Of a stretch of 39,749 nt of DNA, positions 1 through 8,100 are shown one piece after another. How positions within the stretch are numbered: position 1 is the stretch's first letter; each line of letters begins with the position of its first letter. Both the position numbers and the translations under genes were made by a program. Source of the DNA: an uncultured bacterium (GTDB lineage Bacteria > Actinomycetota > Coriobacteriia > Coriobacteriales > Coriobacteriaceae); assembly GCA_958349055.1 (NCBI GenBank), contig CATWBO010000022.1:1-39749 (forward strand), given 5' to 3'. The notes beneath the pieces were generated by a model that ran no database searches, had not been told where the DNA came from, and worked only from the letters and a program-made list of their open reading frames with translations.

Positions 1-473
1 TCGATGTCCTTGAAGATCTCGGCACTGATGGGGGAGAGCTTGGCCTCGGTGTAACGCGAGGCGGCGTAGCTCAGGTCGCCCGAGTAGTACTTGCCAAAGT
101 TGCCCTTCGACTCCACGAAGGGGGCGAGCAGCGCCTCGTTGCCGGTGGCCAGACGCACCATCGTCTCGTAGATCGCGGCGTCACCGTGGGGGTTGAGCTT
201 CATGGTCTGGCCCACGATGTTGGCGCTCTTCTGGCGCTCGCCCTTGAGCAGGCCCATCTTGTACATAGTGTAGAGCAGCTTGCGGTGCGAGGGCTTAAAG
301 CCGTCGATCTCGGGGAACGCACGCGAGACGTTGACGCTCATGGCGTAGGGCATGTAGTTGACCTCGAGCGTCTGCGTGATTGGCTGGTCGGTGACCTCGG
401 AGTGCAGGCCGATGACGTTCTCGGCGTTGACCTGCTTTTTCTTGGGCTGGTTCTTCGTCTTCTTCTTTGCCAC
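1..473 (-). CDS. Type IIA DNA topoisomerase subunit A (GyrA/ParC-like), N-terminal part, cut by the window edge
   Basis: This is the DNA breakage-reunion subunit of a type IIA topoisomerase, which cuts both strands through a tyrosyl-DNA bond and works with the ATPase subunit encoded just upstream. Only the first 157 residues lie in the window. They include the NPHGD stretch (residues 94-98) and the RYTEAKL motif (140-146), whose Tyr141 should be the catalytic tyrosine. The start is GTG at 473, chosen because AGAGGAAA lies just before it. The N-terminus is lysine-rich. It follows the subunit B gene by 45 nt, so the two are probably co-transcribed. The sequence around the tyrosine (GKYYSGDLSYAASRYTE) differs from the usual GyrA/ParC form, so this is a divergent pair and not obviously the housekeeping gyrase. 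The residue after HGD is Ala99, where E. coli GyrA has Ser83. Confidence 0.9.
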   Translation of the reverse strand, partial: MAKKKTKNQPKKKQVNAENVIGLHSEVTDQPITQTLEVNYMPYAMSVNVSRAFPEIDGFKPSHRKLLYTMYKMGLLKGERQKSANIVGQTMKLNPHGDAAIYETMVRLATGNEALLAPFVESKGNFGKYYSGDLSYAASRYTEAKLSPISAEIFKDI

Positions 474-518
474 GATTTCCTCTTGAACTTCTTTAGGGCC
501 GTCGTTATCGATTTGCTG

Positions 519-2516
519 CTACTGCAGGTCCAGCTGGTCCAGGTATTCCTTGCCGTGCTCGGAGATATGGCGCTTGCGACCCGCCTCGTCGTTGCCCAGC
601 AACAGGTTGAACATGGTTTCCATCTTGGTGACGTCCTCGGGCTCCACCTTGATCAGGCGGCGCGTCTCGGGGTTCATGGTGGTGAGCCACATCATGTCCG
701 GATCGTTCTCACCAAGACCCTTGGAGCGGTTGATCGAGCACTTCTGGTCGCCAATCTCTTTAAGGATGCCGTTCTTTTCGAGTTCCGTGTAGGCAAAGTA
801 GGTCTTCTCTTTGCAGTTGATCTCGTAGAGCGGCGACTCGGCGATATATACGTAACCCTCGTCGATAAGCGTGGGCACCAGGCGGTAGAGCATGGTGAGC
901 ACGAGCGTGCGGATGTGATAACCGTCGACGTCGGCGTCCGTACAAATGATGACCTTGTTCCAGTTGAGGTTATCCAGGTCAAAGGCTCCGAGGTTCTTGA
1001 TGCGCTTGTCCTTGATCTCCACACCGCAGCCCAGCACGCGCATGAGGTCCATGATGATGTCGGACTTAAAGATGCGCGGGTAGTCCTCTTTCAGGCAGTT
1101 GAGGATCTTGCCACGAACGGGCATAACGCCCTGGAACTCGGCATCACGCGAGGTGCGAATGGCGCCTGCTGCCGAGTCGCCCTCTACGATGTAGATCTCG
1201 CGGCGGCTCTTGTCCTTGGAACGGCAATCGATGAACTTCTGCACGCGGTTGGCCATGTCGGTCTTCTGTTGCAGGTTGGTCTTAATGCTCTGACGGGTTT
1301 TCTCGGCGTTCTCGCGCGAGCGCTTGTTGATGAGCACCTGCTCCAGAATCTTGTTGGCGGCGTCTTTGTTCTCGATTAAGTAGGTCGAGAGGCGCTCCTT
1401 AAAGAAGGCGGTCATGGCCTGCTGGATAAAGCGGTTGTTGATGGCCTTCTTAGTCTGGTTCTCGTAGGACGTCTGGGTGGAGAAGCAGTTGGTCACGAGT
1501 ACCAGGCAGTCCTGGACGTCTTGCCACTTAATGCCGCTCTCGTTTTTGTTGTACTTGCCCTGTTGCTTAATGTAGGCATCGATGGCGCTGGTCAGAGCAC
1601 TGCGAGCCGCCTTTTCGGGCGAGCCGCCGTTCTCGAGCCACGATGAGTTGTGGTAGTACTCCTGCATCATGAAGGTGCGCGAGAAGCACATGCAAGCGGT
1701 GATCTTTACGTTGTAGTCGGGCAGGTCCTCGCGATCGCGACCGCGGCGGTCGGCCTCGATAAAGAAGGGCTCGGTGAGGTAGTCGGTACCGACCTTCTCG
1801 AGCACGTAATCCTCGATGCCCTTGGGATAGCAGAAGTCCTCTTCGCTAAATTCGCCATCGTCGCCCTCAATACGCAGGCGGAAGGTCACGTTGGCGTTGA
1901 CCACGGCCTGGCGGCGCATAGTCTCGCGATACCAATCGTGGGGAATGCTGATGGAGGTAAAGACCTCAAGGTCGGGGCGCCACTTGATGGTGGTGCCGGT
2001 GCGGTTCTCGTCGCTGGGCTCAATCTCGAGTGCCTTCTTCTTGGCGCCGACGACTTTGCCCTTCTTAAAGTGCAGGGAGTATTTGTTGCCGTCGCGCCAA
2101 ACCGTGACATCCATGTACTCGGAAGCGTATTGGGTCGCGCAGGAGCCCAGGCCGTTGGTGCCGAGCGAGAAGTCATAGTCGCCACCCTGGTTGTTGTTAT
2201 ACTTGCCGCCGGCGTAGAGCTCGCAAAAGACGAGCTCCCAGTTAAAGCGCTTCTCGGAGGGGTTCCAGTCGAGCGGGCAACCACGGCCGTTGTCCTCTAC
2301 CTGAATGGAGCCATCGCGAAAGGCGGTAAGGGTGATGAGCTTGCCGTAGCCCTGGCGCGCCTCGTCGACGGCGTTGGACAGGATCTCGAAGGCGGCGTGC
2401 GCGCAGCCGTCGAGTCCGTCCGAGCCAAAGATGACAGCGGGGCGTAGGCGTACGCGCTCCTCGTCCTTGAGCTGACGAATACTGTCGTTACCATAGTTTG
2501 CGGTGTTTTTTGCCAT
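519..2516 (-). CDS. Type IIA DNA topoisomerase subunit B (ParE/GyrB-like)
   Basis: This is the ATP-driven subunit of a type IIA topoisomerase, 665 residues, near ParE length. The GHKL ATPase region has Glu44, Asn48 and Glu52 (FEILSNAVDEA), the DNGRG motif at 75-79 and a glycine loop near 119-125 (GTNGLGS). The TOPRIM domain has EGDSA at 445-449 and TDADVDG at 526-532, the Mg-binding acidic residues. SKGLGE (598-603) and a C-terminal domain ending in EYLDQLDLQ follow. The start ATG is at 2516, about 10 nt after AGAGAGCG. The canonical VVDN of gyrase is LSN here, which supports a divergent clade. The subunit A gene follows on the same strand after 45 nt. It could be called ParE or a second GyrB; the sequence alone does not decide. 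Confidence 0.93.
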   Translation of the reverse strand: MAKNTANYGNDSIRQLKDEERVRLRPAVIFGSDGLDGCAHAAFEILSNAVDEARQGYGKLITLTAFRDGSIQVEDNGRGCPLDWNPSEKRFNWELVFCELYAGGKYNNNQGGDYDFSLGTNGLGSCATQYASEYMDVTVWRDGNKYSLHFKKGKVVGAKKKALEIEPSDENRTGTTIKWRPDLEVFTSISIPHDWYRETMRRQAVVNANVTFRLRIEGDDGEFSEEDFCYPKGIEDYVLEKVGTDYLTEPFFIEADRRGRDREDLPDYNVKITACMCFSRTFMMQEYYHNSSWLENGGSPEKAARSALTSAIDAYIKQQGKYNKNESGIKWQDVQDCLVLVTNCFSTQTSYENQTKKAINNRFIQQAMTAFFKERLSTYLIENKDAANKILEQVLINKRSRENAEKTRQSIKTNLQQKTDMANRVQKFIDCRSKDKSRREIYIVEGDSAAGAIRTSRDAEFQGVMPVRGKILNCLKEDYPRIFKSDIIMDLMRVLGCGVEIKDKRIKNLGAFDLDNLNWNKVIICTDADVDGYHIRTLVLTMLYRLVPTLIDEGYVYIAESPLYEINCKEKTYFAYTELEKNGILKEIGDQKCSINRSKGLGENDPDMMWLTTMNPETRRLIKVEPEDVTKMETMFNLLLGNDEAGRKRHISEHGKEYLDQLDLQ

Positions 2517-2951
2517 GCTCGCTCTCTTGGTGCTTCCTCTTGTGCATTTAAGTCGTATAGATAGTCAAGGTAGCATAGCCCAGCCCGTGGGCGATTCCAT
2601 CCAACACGAAATCCATCGAACAATCGTTCGTAATTTGATGGAATGGCGTTTACTCGGGCAAAACCGAGTCGGTTCTGTCCGAGTAAGTTTGAAGGCGGCT
2701 GAAGGGGCCCTATCTTGTTTGCGGCTGTTGGTTTAAATCGAACATTGGGACAGACGTCTCGTTTTATGGGCCACGGGCGTGCGTGTGCGTGTCCTTTTGG
2801 CCCATAGGGGATGCTGACAGGTCGTTATTTGGGCCACGGGTCACTTCGCCCGTGCCGTGTTTCGTCATACGCTCATAGCGGAAGCCGATGCCACGGGGAC
2901 GACGAAAGGCCCGGGCAACGGATGAACTGCAAGCCGAAAGGAGCGGTGAGG
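2517..2951. other. 435-nt divergent intergenic region with several hairpins
   Basis: No gene is seen here. Besides the SOS-like box it holds small dyads: ACTCGG/CCGAGT at 2652-2669, TATGGGCC/GGCCCATA spanning about 2764-2805, and CACGGG/CCCGTG around 2832-2851. The phrase GGGCCACGGG occurs twice (about 2768 and 2828). The last 230 nt could be a structured leader of the lipoprotein mRNA, but I could not match it to a known riboswitch class. Confidence 0.4.
2617..2630. promoter_or_regulatory. Candidate LexA (SOS) box
   Basis: The site reads CGAAC-AATC-GTTCG, a perfect match to the CGAAC-N4-GTTCG operator known for Gram-positive and actinobacterial LexA. It lies about 100 nt upstream of the topoisomerase subunit B start and about 320 nt upstream of the divergent lipoprotein gene. 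It sits inside a wider imperfect dyad (TCCATC at 2612-2617, GATGGA at 2637-2642). Control of the topoisomerase pair by LexA is inferred from position; I see no strong -35/-10 pair that fixes the promoter. Confidence 0.5.
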
Positions 2952-3980
2952 ATGATGAAGCCCATGACGAAAAAGCTGCTGTTAGGAATTCCCGCCGTGA
3001 CGCTTTCGGCCGTGCTGGCGTGTTCGGTGGCCGGCTGTGGCGGTGGTGCTCCGAGCGGCTCGGCTGGCAGCTCGGGCGGGAGCGCACCTGTGCAGGAGAA
3101 GTCCAAGAAGGCCAAGGCCTATGAGTCGCAGACGGTCGAGGTGGCTGGCATTACCTATGAGTCGGTGACTCACGGTACGTTCTATCGCGGTGATGCCAAG
3201 AAGCAGGACGGCTTTTACCTGCACATCAAGATTACCAACAACAACACAAAGAACAGGACGTTCAGTTCCTTTAACGTGCATGCTGCCCAGGGCGATCTTG
3301 AGGCAGGCGACCCGTTGTTTACTTCCGGCAAGGCGGCCGTGCTCGACTACGTTGCAAGCGAGGCTCCCGATGAGCTGCACGAGGGCATCGACCTTTCCGA
3401 GAGGCCAGATATCGCTCCGGGCGAGACCGTTGAGTACGTGTATTTCTGGGCGCCCAAGACGGCGTACTACGGGCCCATCACTGTCGAGTTCGTAGACGCT
3501 TACGCCCCCGCCAAGAATCATGAGGCCATGCACTTTGACACCACGGGATGCGAGACCAAGGAGTTCAAGGCGGCCGGCGGCGTGGCCGATTCTGGCGAGA
3601 AGGCAGATTTAACGGGCATCGACTGCGCATCGTACAGCATCGAGGCCGCCGATGGGTACACGCTGGATTCGTCCAACGAAGAGCGCGAAAAGGCAGACTT
3701 CTTCCACGACGAGACTGGAGGACGCCTGCACATCAGCATCTTCCCGCGCTCGCCGGAGGAAGAGGTTGCAAGCCTGGAGCAGATCTATGAAGGCAAGGAA
3801 ACGACAACCGACCAGGTCGAGTACAACGGCATAACGTGGCTGCGCTTTACCGGTCCCGACAACGGCCATACGCTGTTTGCGACGGCTCCCGCGACGGGCG
3901 AGACCGTCCGCGTGTCGATTGGCTGGAAGATCGACTGGGATGCCGCCGTGCCCATGATGGAGGCACTGAAGCTCAAGTAA
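2952..3980 (+). CDS. Lipoprotein with an immunoglobulin-like extracellular domain
   Basis: A predicted membrane-anchored extracellular lipoprotein of 342 residues. The signal peptide has a KK-charged start, a hydrophobic core and a lipobox VAGC with Cys29 as the likely lipidated residue. A Gly/Ser-rich linker follows. The first domain (about 55-200) has the alternating hydrophobic pattern and the GFYLHIKITNNNTKN stretch seen in DUF4352/DUF5067-type Ig-like lipoproteins of Gram-positive bacteria; this family link is by resemblance only. The last 110 residues form a second domain of unknown fold. Start ATG 2952 is preceded by AAAGGAG at 8 nt. It stands alone, with a terminator about 30 nt after the stop. 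Function unknown. Confidence 0.8.
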   Translation: MMKPMTKKLLLGIPAVTLSAVLACSVAGCGGGAPSGSAGSSGGSAPVQEKSKKAKAYESQTVEVAGITYESVTHGTFYRGDAKKQDGFYLHIKITNNNTKNRTFSSFNVHAAQGDLEAGDPLFTSGKAAVLDYVASEAPDELHEGIDLSERPDIAPGETVEYVYFWAPKTAYYGPITVEFVDAYAPAKNHEAMHFDTTGCETKEFKAAGGVADSGEKADLTGIDCASYSIEAADGYTLDSSNEEREKADFFHDETGGRLHISIFPRSPEEEVASLEQIYEGKETTTDQVEYNGITWLRFTGPDNGHTLFATAPATGETVRVSIGWKIDWDAAVPMMEALKLK

Positions 3981-4008
3981 CGCCGCGATTCTTACGTCAG
4001 GCGACTCA

Positions 4009-4043
4009 GGGCTGGCTCCGAGTTATCGGGGCCAGCCCTTTTT
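4009..4043 (+). terminator. Rho-independent terminator of the lipoprotein gene
   Basis: GGGCTGGC (4009-4016) pairs with GCCAGCCC (4031-4038) and is followed by five T residues. Confidence 0.85.
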
Positions 4044-4128
4044 GGTGCTCGATGAGCAGGGCCAGTGCCTCGCGCGGTTTCGGGTGCAGTGGGGCATCGT
4101 ACGCGCAATGACGAACATGATTTCCATA

Positions 4129-4178
4129 ATGACAGATATAGTTGACATCTTCTGATGGATGCAATATATTTCTGTCAT
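4129..4178 (+). promoter_or_regulatory. Sigma-70-type promoter with flanking operator half-sites
   Basis: TTGACA at 4142-4147, a 17-nt spacer and TATATT at 4165-4170 make a near-consensus promoter for the XRE/membrane protein pair. Perfect inverted arms ATGACAGA (4129-4136) and TCTGTCAT (4171-4178) bracket it. Their centres are 42 bp apart, four helical turns, which fits an operator where the XRE protein represses itself; that role is inferred. Confidence 0.8.
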
Positions 4179-4218
4179 GTTGCAACGGATACCTGTCCAC
4201 ATTTACGAAAGGAGCTCC

Positions 4219-4449
4219 ATGCCGGGTAAGAAAAACCTTCGCATGAAGGCGGCGCGCGCGGCGGCTGGCCTTTCGCAAGCCGACTTGGCCCAGACCGTGG
4301 GCGTTACGCGCCAGACTATCGGTCTTATCGAGGCGGGCGGCTACAACCCCACGCTCAATTTGTGCGTGGCAATCTGTAAGGCGCTGCGCGTTACGTTGAA
4401 CGACTTGTTTTGGGAAGACGAAACCGACGCCGACCCTGACGCTCTTTAG
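4219..4449 (+). CDS. XRE-family helix-turn-helix regulator
   Basis: A 76-residue single-domain DNA-binding protein of the Cro/C1 (XRE) type. Residues 8-65 form the five-helix HTH, with the recognition region LSQADLAQTVGVTRQTIGLIE and the NPTLNLCVAICKAL helix typical of short regulators. There is no effector domain. Start ATG 4219 has GAAAGGAG four nt before it. The stop is 9 nt before the next gene, whose ribosome binding site overlaps this stop, so the pair is translationally linked. Small XRE regulators of this shape are usually paired with a membrane protein, as here, and typically repress their own operon. Confidence 0.93.
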   Translation: MPGKKNLRMKAARAAAGLSQADLAQTVGVTRQTIGLIEAGGYNPTLNLCVAICKALRVTLNDLFWEDETDADPDAL

Positions 4450-4458
4450 GAGTTCACT

Positions 4459-5043
4459 ATGAAATTTGAAGATCTGAAAATCGTGCAAAAGTGGCGTGAA
4501 TATGCCGGCCCAAAGGATGAACGCCTGGAGGCTGAGAACGCGAAGATCTACAAGATTGGTTTCGTGCTGCTTTCGTTTGGCATGTTGATGATCTTTTTCT
4601 ACCAGTTTATAGCTCGACAGGTTGCGTGGGTTCACAGCGACGCCAGTGAAATGCCGCACGGCTTTGCAACGCCGTTCGAGGCAGCCATGTATTTGTGGCT
4701 CGTTCTCGTGATGTTGATTTGCGCAGGACTGCAAACGCGGAAGGGCTATGTCGATACCAATCGTTTTGGGCAAACCGAGCATCTTCCTGTTGGATATTTC
4801 CTGCTTGTCAGCGGTCTTAGCGGCGCCGCGTTCGCGCTTGTTATTGCCGCAATGCGCTGTATCGCTGAGGCGCAGATCATACCGCTCGAAAGCGTCTTTT
4901 GGTTGGCGAACCTAGCCACGGGCGTGTTCTGCGGTGCGACGATTTTCGCGGCCACGTTTGCTGTCCTGTGCGCAACGTTTTTCTCGGCGAAAAAGCGTCG
5001 CGCCAAGATCGAGGCAGAACTCGACTCATCTGACGACATTTAA
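4459..5043 (+). CDS. Four-TM membrane protein paired with the XRE regulator (DUF6773-like)
   Basis: A 194-residue integral membrane protein. The N-terminal 25 residues are charged, with KDERLEAENAKIYKIGF leading into the first hydrophobic segment. This resembles DUF6773-type proteins that sit beside XRE regulators; the match is by eye. Predicted membrane segments lie at about 30-50, 72-94, 104-128 and 144-168, with a basic C-terminal tail (SAKKRRAKIEAEL). Start ATG 4459 follows AGGAG, which overlaps the stop of the upstream gene. A terminator follows directly. No enzymatic motif is visible, and the function is unknown. Confidence 0.8.
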   Translation: MKFEDLKIVQKWREYAGPKDERLEAENAKIYKIGFVLLSFGMLMIFFYQFIARQVAWVHSDASEMPHGFATPFEAAMYLWLVLVMLICAGLQTRKGYVDTNRFGQTEHLPVGYFLLVSGLSGAAFALVIAAMRCIAEAQIIPLESVFWLANLATGVFCGATIFAATFAVLCATFFSAKKRRAKIEAELDSSDDI

Positions 5044-5048
5044 TGCGT

Positions 5049-5086
5049 AATGGGCTGGCTCTGGGTATCCAGAACCAGCCCATTTT
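5049..5086. terminator. Bidirectional terminator between convergent genes
   Basis: AATGGGCTGG (5049-5058) pairs with CCAGCCCATT (5075-5084), with inner pairs CTCTGG/CCAGA, followed by TTTT on the plus strand and preceded by TAA/TTA on the other. It can end both the membrane protein gene and the surface protein gene. It resembles the 4009-4043 terminator and its trailing sequence. Confidence 0.75.
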
Positions 5087-5133
5087 GATGTTCGATGAGC
5101 CGAGTCGGCGTCTCACACAAAAGTAACTAGGAG

Positions 5134-8100
5134 CTAGCGAGGCCTATCCGAATTGACCTCATTGGCGGTGTCTTTTTCGAGCGCCGTGCGGCGGACGCTG
5201 TAGGCGACAAGGCCGGCACCAGCTGCGGCGAGTGCTGCTGCGGCTGCGGTTAGGGGGACGTTGCTGTCGCCCGTGCCGGCGAGCGCGCTCGCTTTTCCGG
5301 AGCGCTTGTTATTGCCGTGGTCCTTGCCACTGCCGGAGCTGCTTCCGCCGGAGCCGCCGTCCTCGTCAGCACCGCCGCCACTCGAGCCACCATCGCCGTC
5401 TGCTGTCATCGGGGCGTCGTGAAGTCCTGTCGTATCCGCGCTGCCGCATACGCCGACCTGAACTTCTGAGCGCTCGCATGCCGCGTCGGGCACATGAAGC
5501 TCGTGCAGTACGGCACCCAGCGCCGAGTTTGCGCCCGGTCGAATTTCCTCGAGCGTCACGGGATCGAGCGCCACCAGATCACGCGCCTTCGCATACAGCG
5601 TTACGCGTTTGCCCACTTCGTCGCTCCAACTCTCGGGGATGGCGAAGCTCATGCGGAACTGTGCTGTGCAACCCGGTGCCAGCACGGCGTTGCCGTTGTC
5701 GGCAACCAGCGGGTGCGTTGCAAAACGTGCGCCCAGCGTCTCGAGCGCGTACTTCACGTGTGCCATGTCGTTGGCCGAAGCATCTTCGGCAAGCTCCGGA
5801 TCGTAGATCGATGCCGTGCGTGCGTTCGCTCCGAATCCGATGGATGCGCTGGAGAACGGTTGGCTGGAGCCCTCTCGGTACAGATCGATCGTGCCGGCAG
5901 TCAGCAAAGTGTTGCCGTCGTTTCGCACCGTGACCATGAAGGATTCGCCTGCTGCTCCGGGCACCACCGCGCCCGAGGTAGCGACCGCGCCCGTCGGAGT
6001 GGCACACGCCACCAAGGGCACTTCGATACCGTGCAGCTCTGCCTTGCTCTTCTCCGCGCTCACAATGTGCGTGGCGAGTGTGGAGAGCATGCCTCCCGAC
6101 GTCAAAAATGTCGTTATCTGATCGACGGGATGGTTCAGCTCGCACATCACGAACGGCTCCGTAAACAGATCGCCCGCCAAGGTGCTGGCGAAGATGCGGA
6201 AGTGCTTGCCCATCACTGCTACCGGGTTGCCTTCTTCGTCGTAGGTTTGTCCCACCTTGCCATCGGTGTTCTCTACATAGAGCACGCACCTGCCGTTGTT
6301 GCTTACGCTAAACGATGCCGGGCCACAGCCTGCGGCACCTACGGGCTGCGTTGCAAATGCCGATGCGCCTCGCGTCCAAGTAATATGCTGCAGCTGCTCG
6401 TTGACGGTGGCCAAAAAGCCCGAATGTTGTGGCCACGGCACCGCATGGGGCACCGTGGCGTCTGGTGGCATAACGCCCCAGCCCGCAATGGACTGGCCAA
6501 TCACGGCGTACGATGCGCAGCCGCAACCGTCTGCGGTCTCGTACGCAACGGGCACCACCATTTTGCCGTTGATATTCTCGGGTTCGCTCAGCTCGATACT
6601 CGACGGTGCCTGCGGAAAGCGAAGAACTTGGCGGAACGTCAGGCTGTCGCCCAAATCATCCGACCATAGGGTAAAGCATTCCAGCGCAACCTCGGCCTCG
6701 CTGCCGAGCGCCTTCTCTGCGGTGGTTCCGCGGCGGTGGAGGTAGGCACCCGACAGGCGCCCGTCGACCAGCGTCTTGCCCACCGTGATACGCGGGCACT
6801 GCAGGCAATGGTAGCCATCCTCTTGCAGGCGGCCGCGCGAAATGCTGCGCCATGACGTATGCGACACCACGCGAACTCCGCCGTTGCTTATGCGCAGGCG
6901 CACAACGGACAGTATGCCGGCTGTGCTCGCCGCATCGAAAAAGGTGTTGTCGCCGGCGGGGCGCTCGCCCGAGACCAGCAGCACGTAGGCGTCCTGGTTT
7001 CCCCTCCCGTCTGTATATTCCACCACATCGAAGTCGTAATCGAATATGCCGTCGCGCTCCACGTCGCCCTCGCCAAACCCAAGGGGGAAGTCCACGGGCG
7101 TGGGAGCGGACCACGTGCCGTTTGCCTTTGTATGCACCACCAGGCGCGAGCGGCCATTGTCGCCGTAGCGCACCGAGGCGATACGGAATAGGCATTCTGC
7201 GCCGGCAATCATTGCCAGCTTCATGTGAGCTTCGCTGAGCACGCCGGTAAACAGCACGTTGTCGCTCGAGGGTTTGATGCCGCCACGCTCGTCCTCCGAC
7301 ACGTCGGCAGAATTGGCGTTGGGGTCTGCAACGGCGTTCGTTGCCTGACCGATATAGGCGTACTCATACATCGGCGCGGCGTTTTCGTCGTTCTCTGCCA
7401 GTGCATGGACGAAATGCTCGATCCGTCCCGTGTCGTCGCTTTCTGAATCCGCCTCGAGCTCAATGCGCGTGACCGCTTGATCCCAATCGCGCACGACAGG
7501 CGCGGCGTTTACGGCAGTGGCCTTAACCTCGGCGCATGCGAGCAGCTCGGCATTGGTGACGATGGTGGCCGACGCGATAAACTGCGGCACGCCGCCCGAC
7601 TCGGCATTGCCAGCCGCGCCAAAGCAGGCATCCAGCGTATATGGCGTGTCTCCGTCCAGTGCCAGCTCTGAGCGCTGGAGCACATACTGGTCGCCGTTGT
7701 TGACCGACATGTTCCACGAATCGAGAAGTGTGGGCCACGACCCCGACCAGGCCTTGGTGGTCCACTTGAACATGACAAACTGGAGTATCACGTCGACATC
7801 GACGTCCGCGCCCACGCGCAGGCGCGGAAGCTGGTGACCGTCTGCCTTCTCGTAGCCGATGAACAACGTGAGAGACGCGGCACCGCGCACGGCGGACGAA
7901 GCGACGCCTGCAACGCCGGCTCCAAAGGTGACGGCAAGCCCGATCTGGATGGTGAATGATCCCGACGTATTGGAATAGTCGAGCGAAATGTTTTTGAAGA
8001 ACGCCGCGCCGCTGCCGTGTGTGTGGGCGCCTACCGCGAGCGCCAGCTTTGCCAACACCCAAGGATTGACGTTTAGGAAAAATGGCACCGGGCCCAAGGT

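Noticed and set aside
186..2447. Long plus-strand open frames across the topoisomerase genes
   Set aside because: Both are mirror frames of clear gyrase-type genes and have Val/Leu/His-rich, motif-free products.
2717..2951. Possible riboswitch before the lipoprotein
   Set aside because: I compared the sequence from memory with cyclic-di-GMP, cobalamin, c-di-AMP and SAM consensus cores, and none fits. It is kept only as an unassigned structured region.
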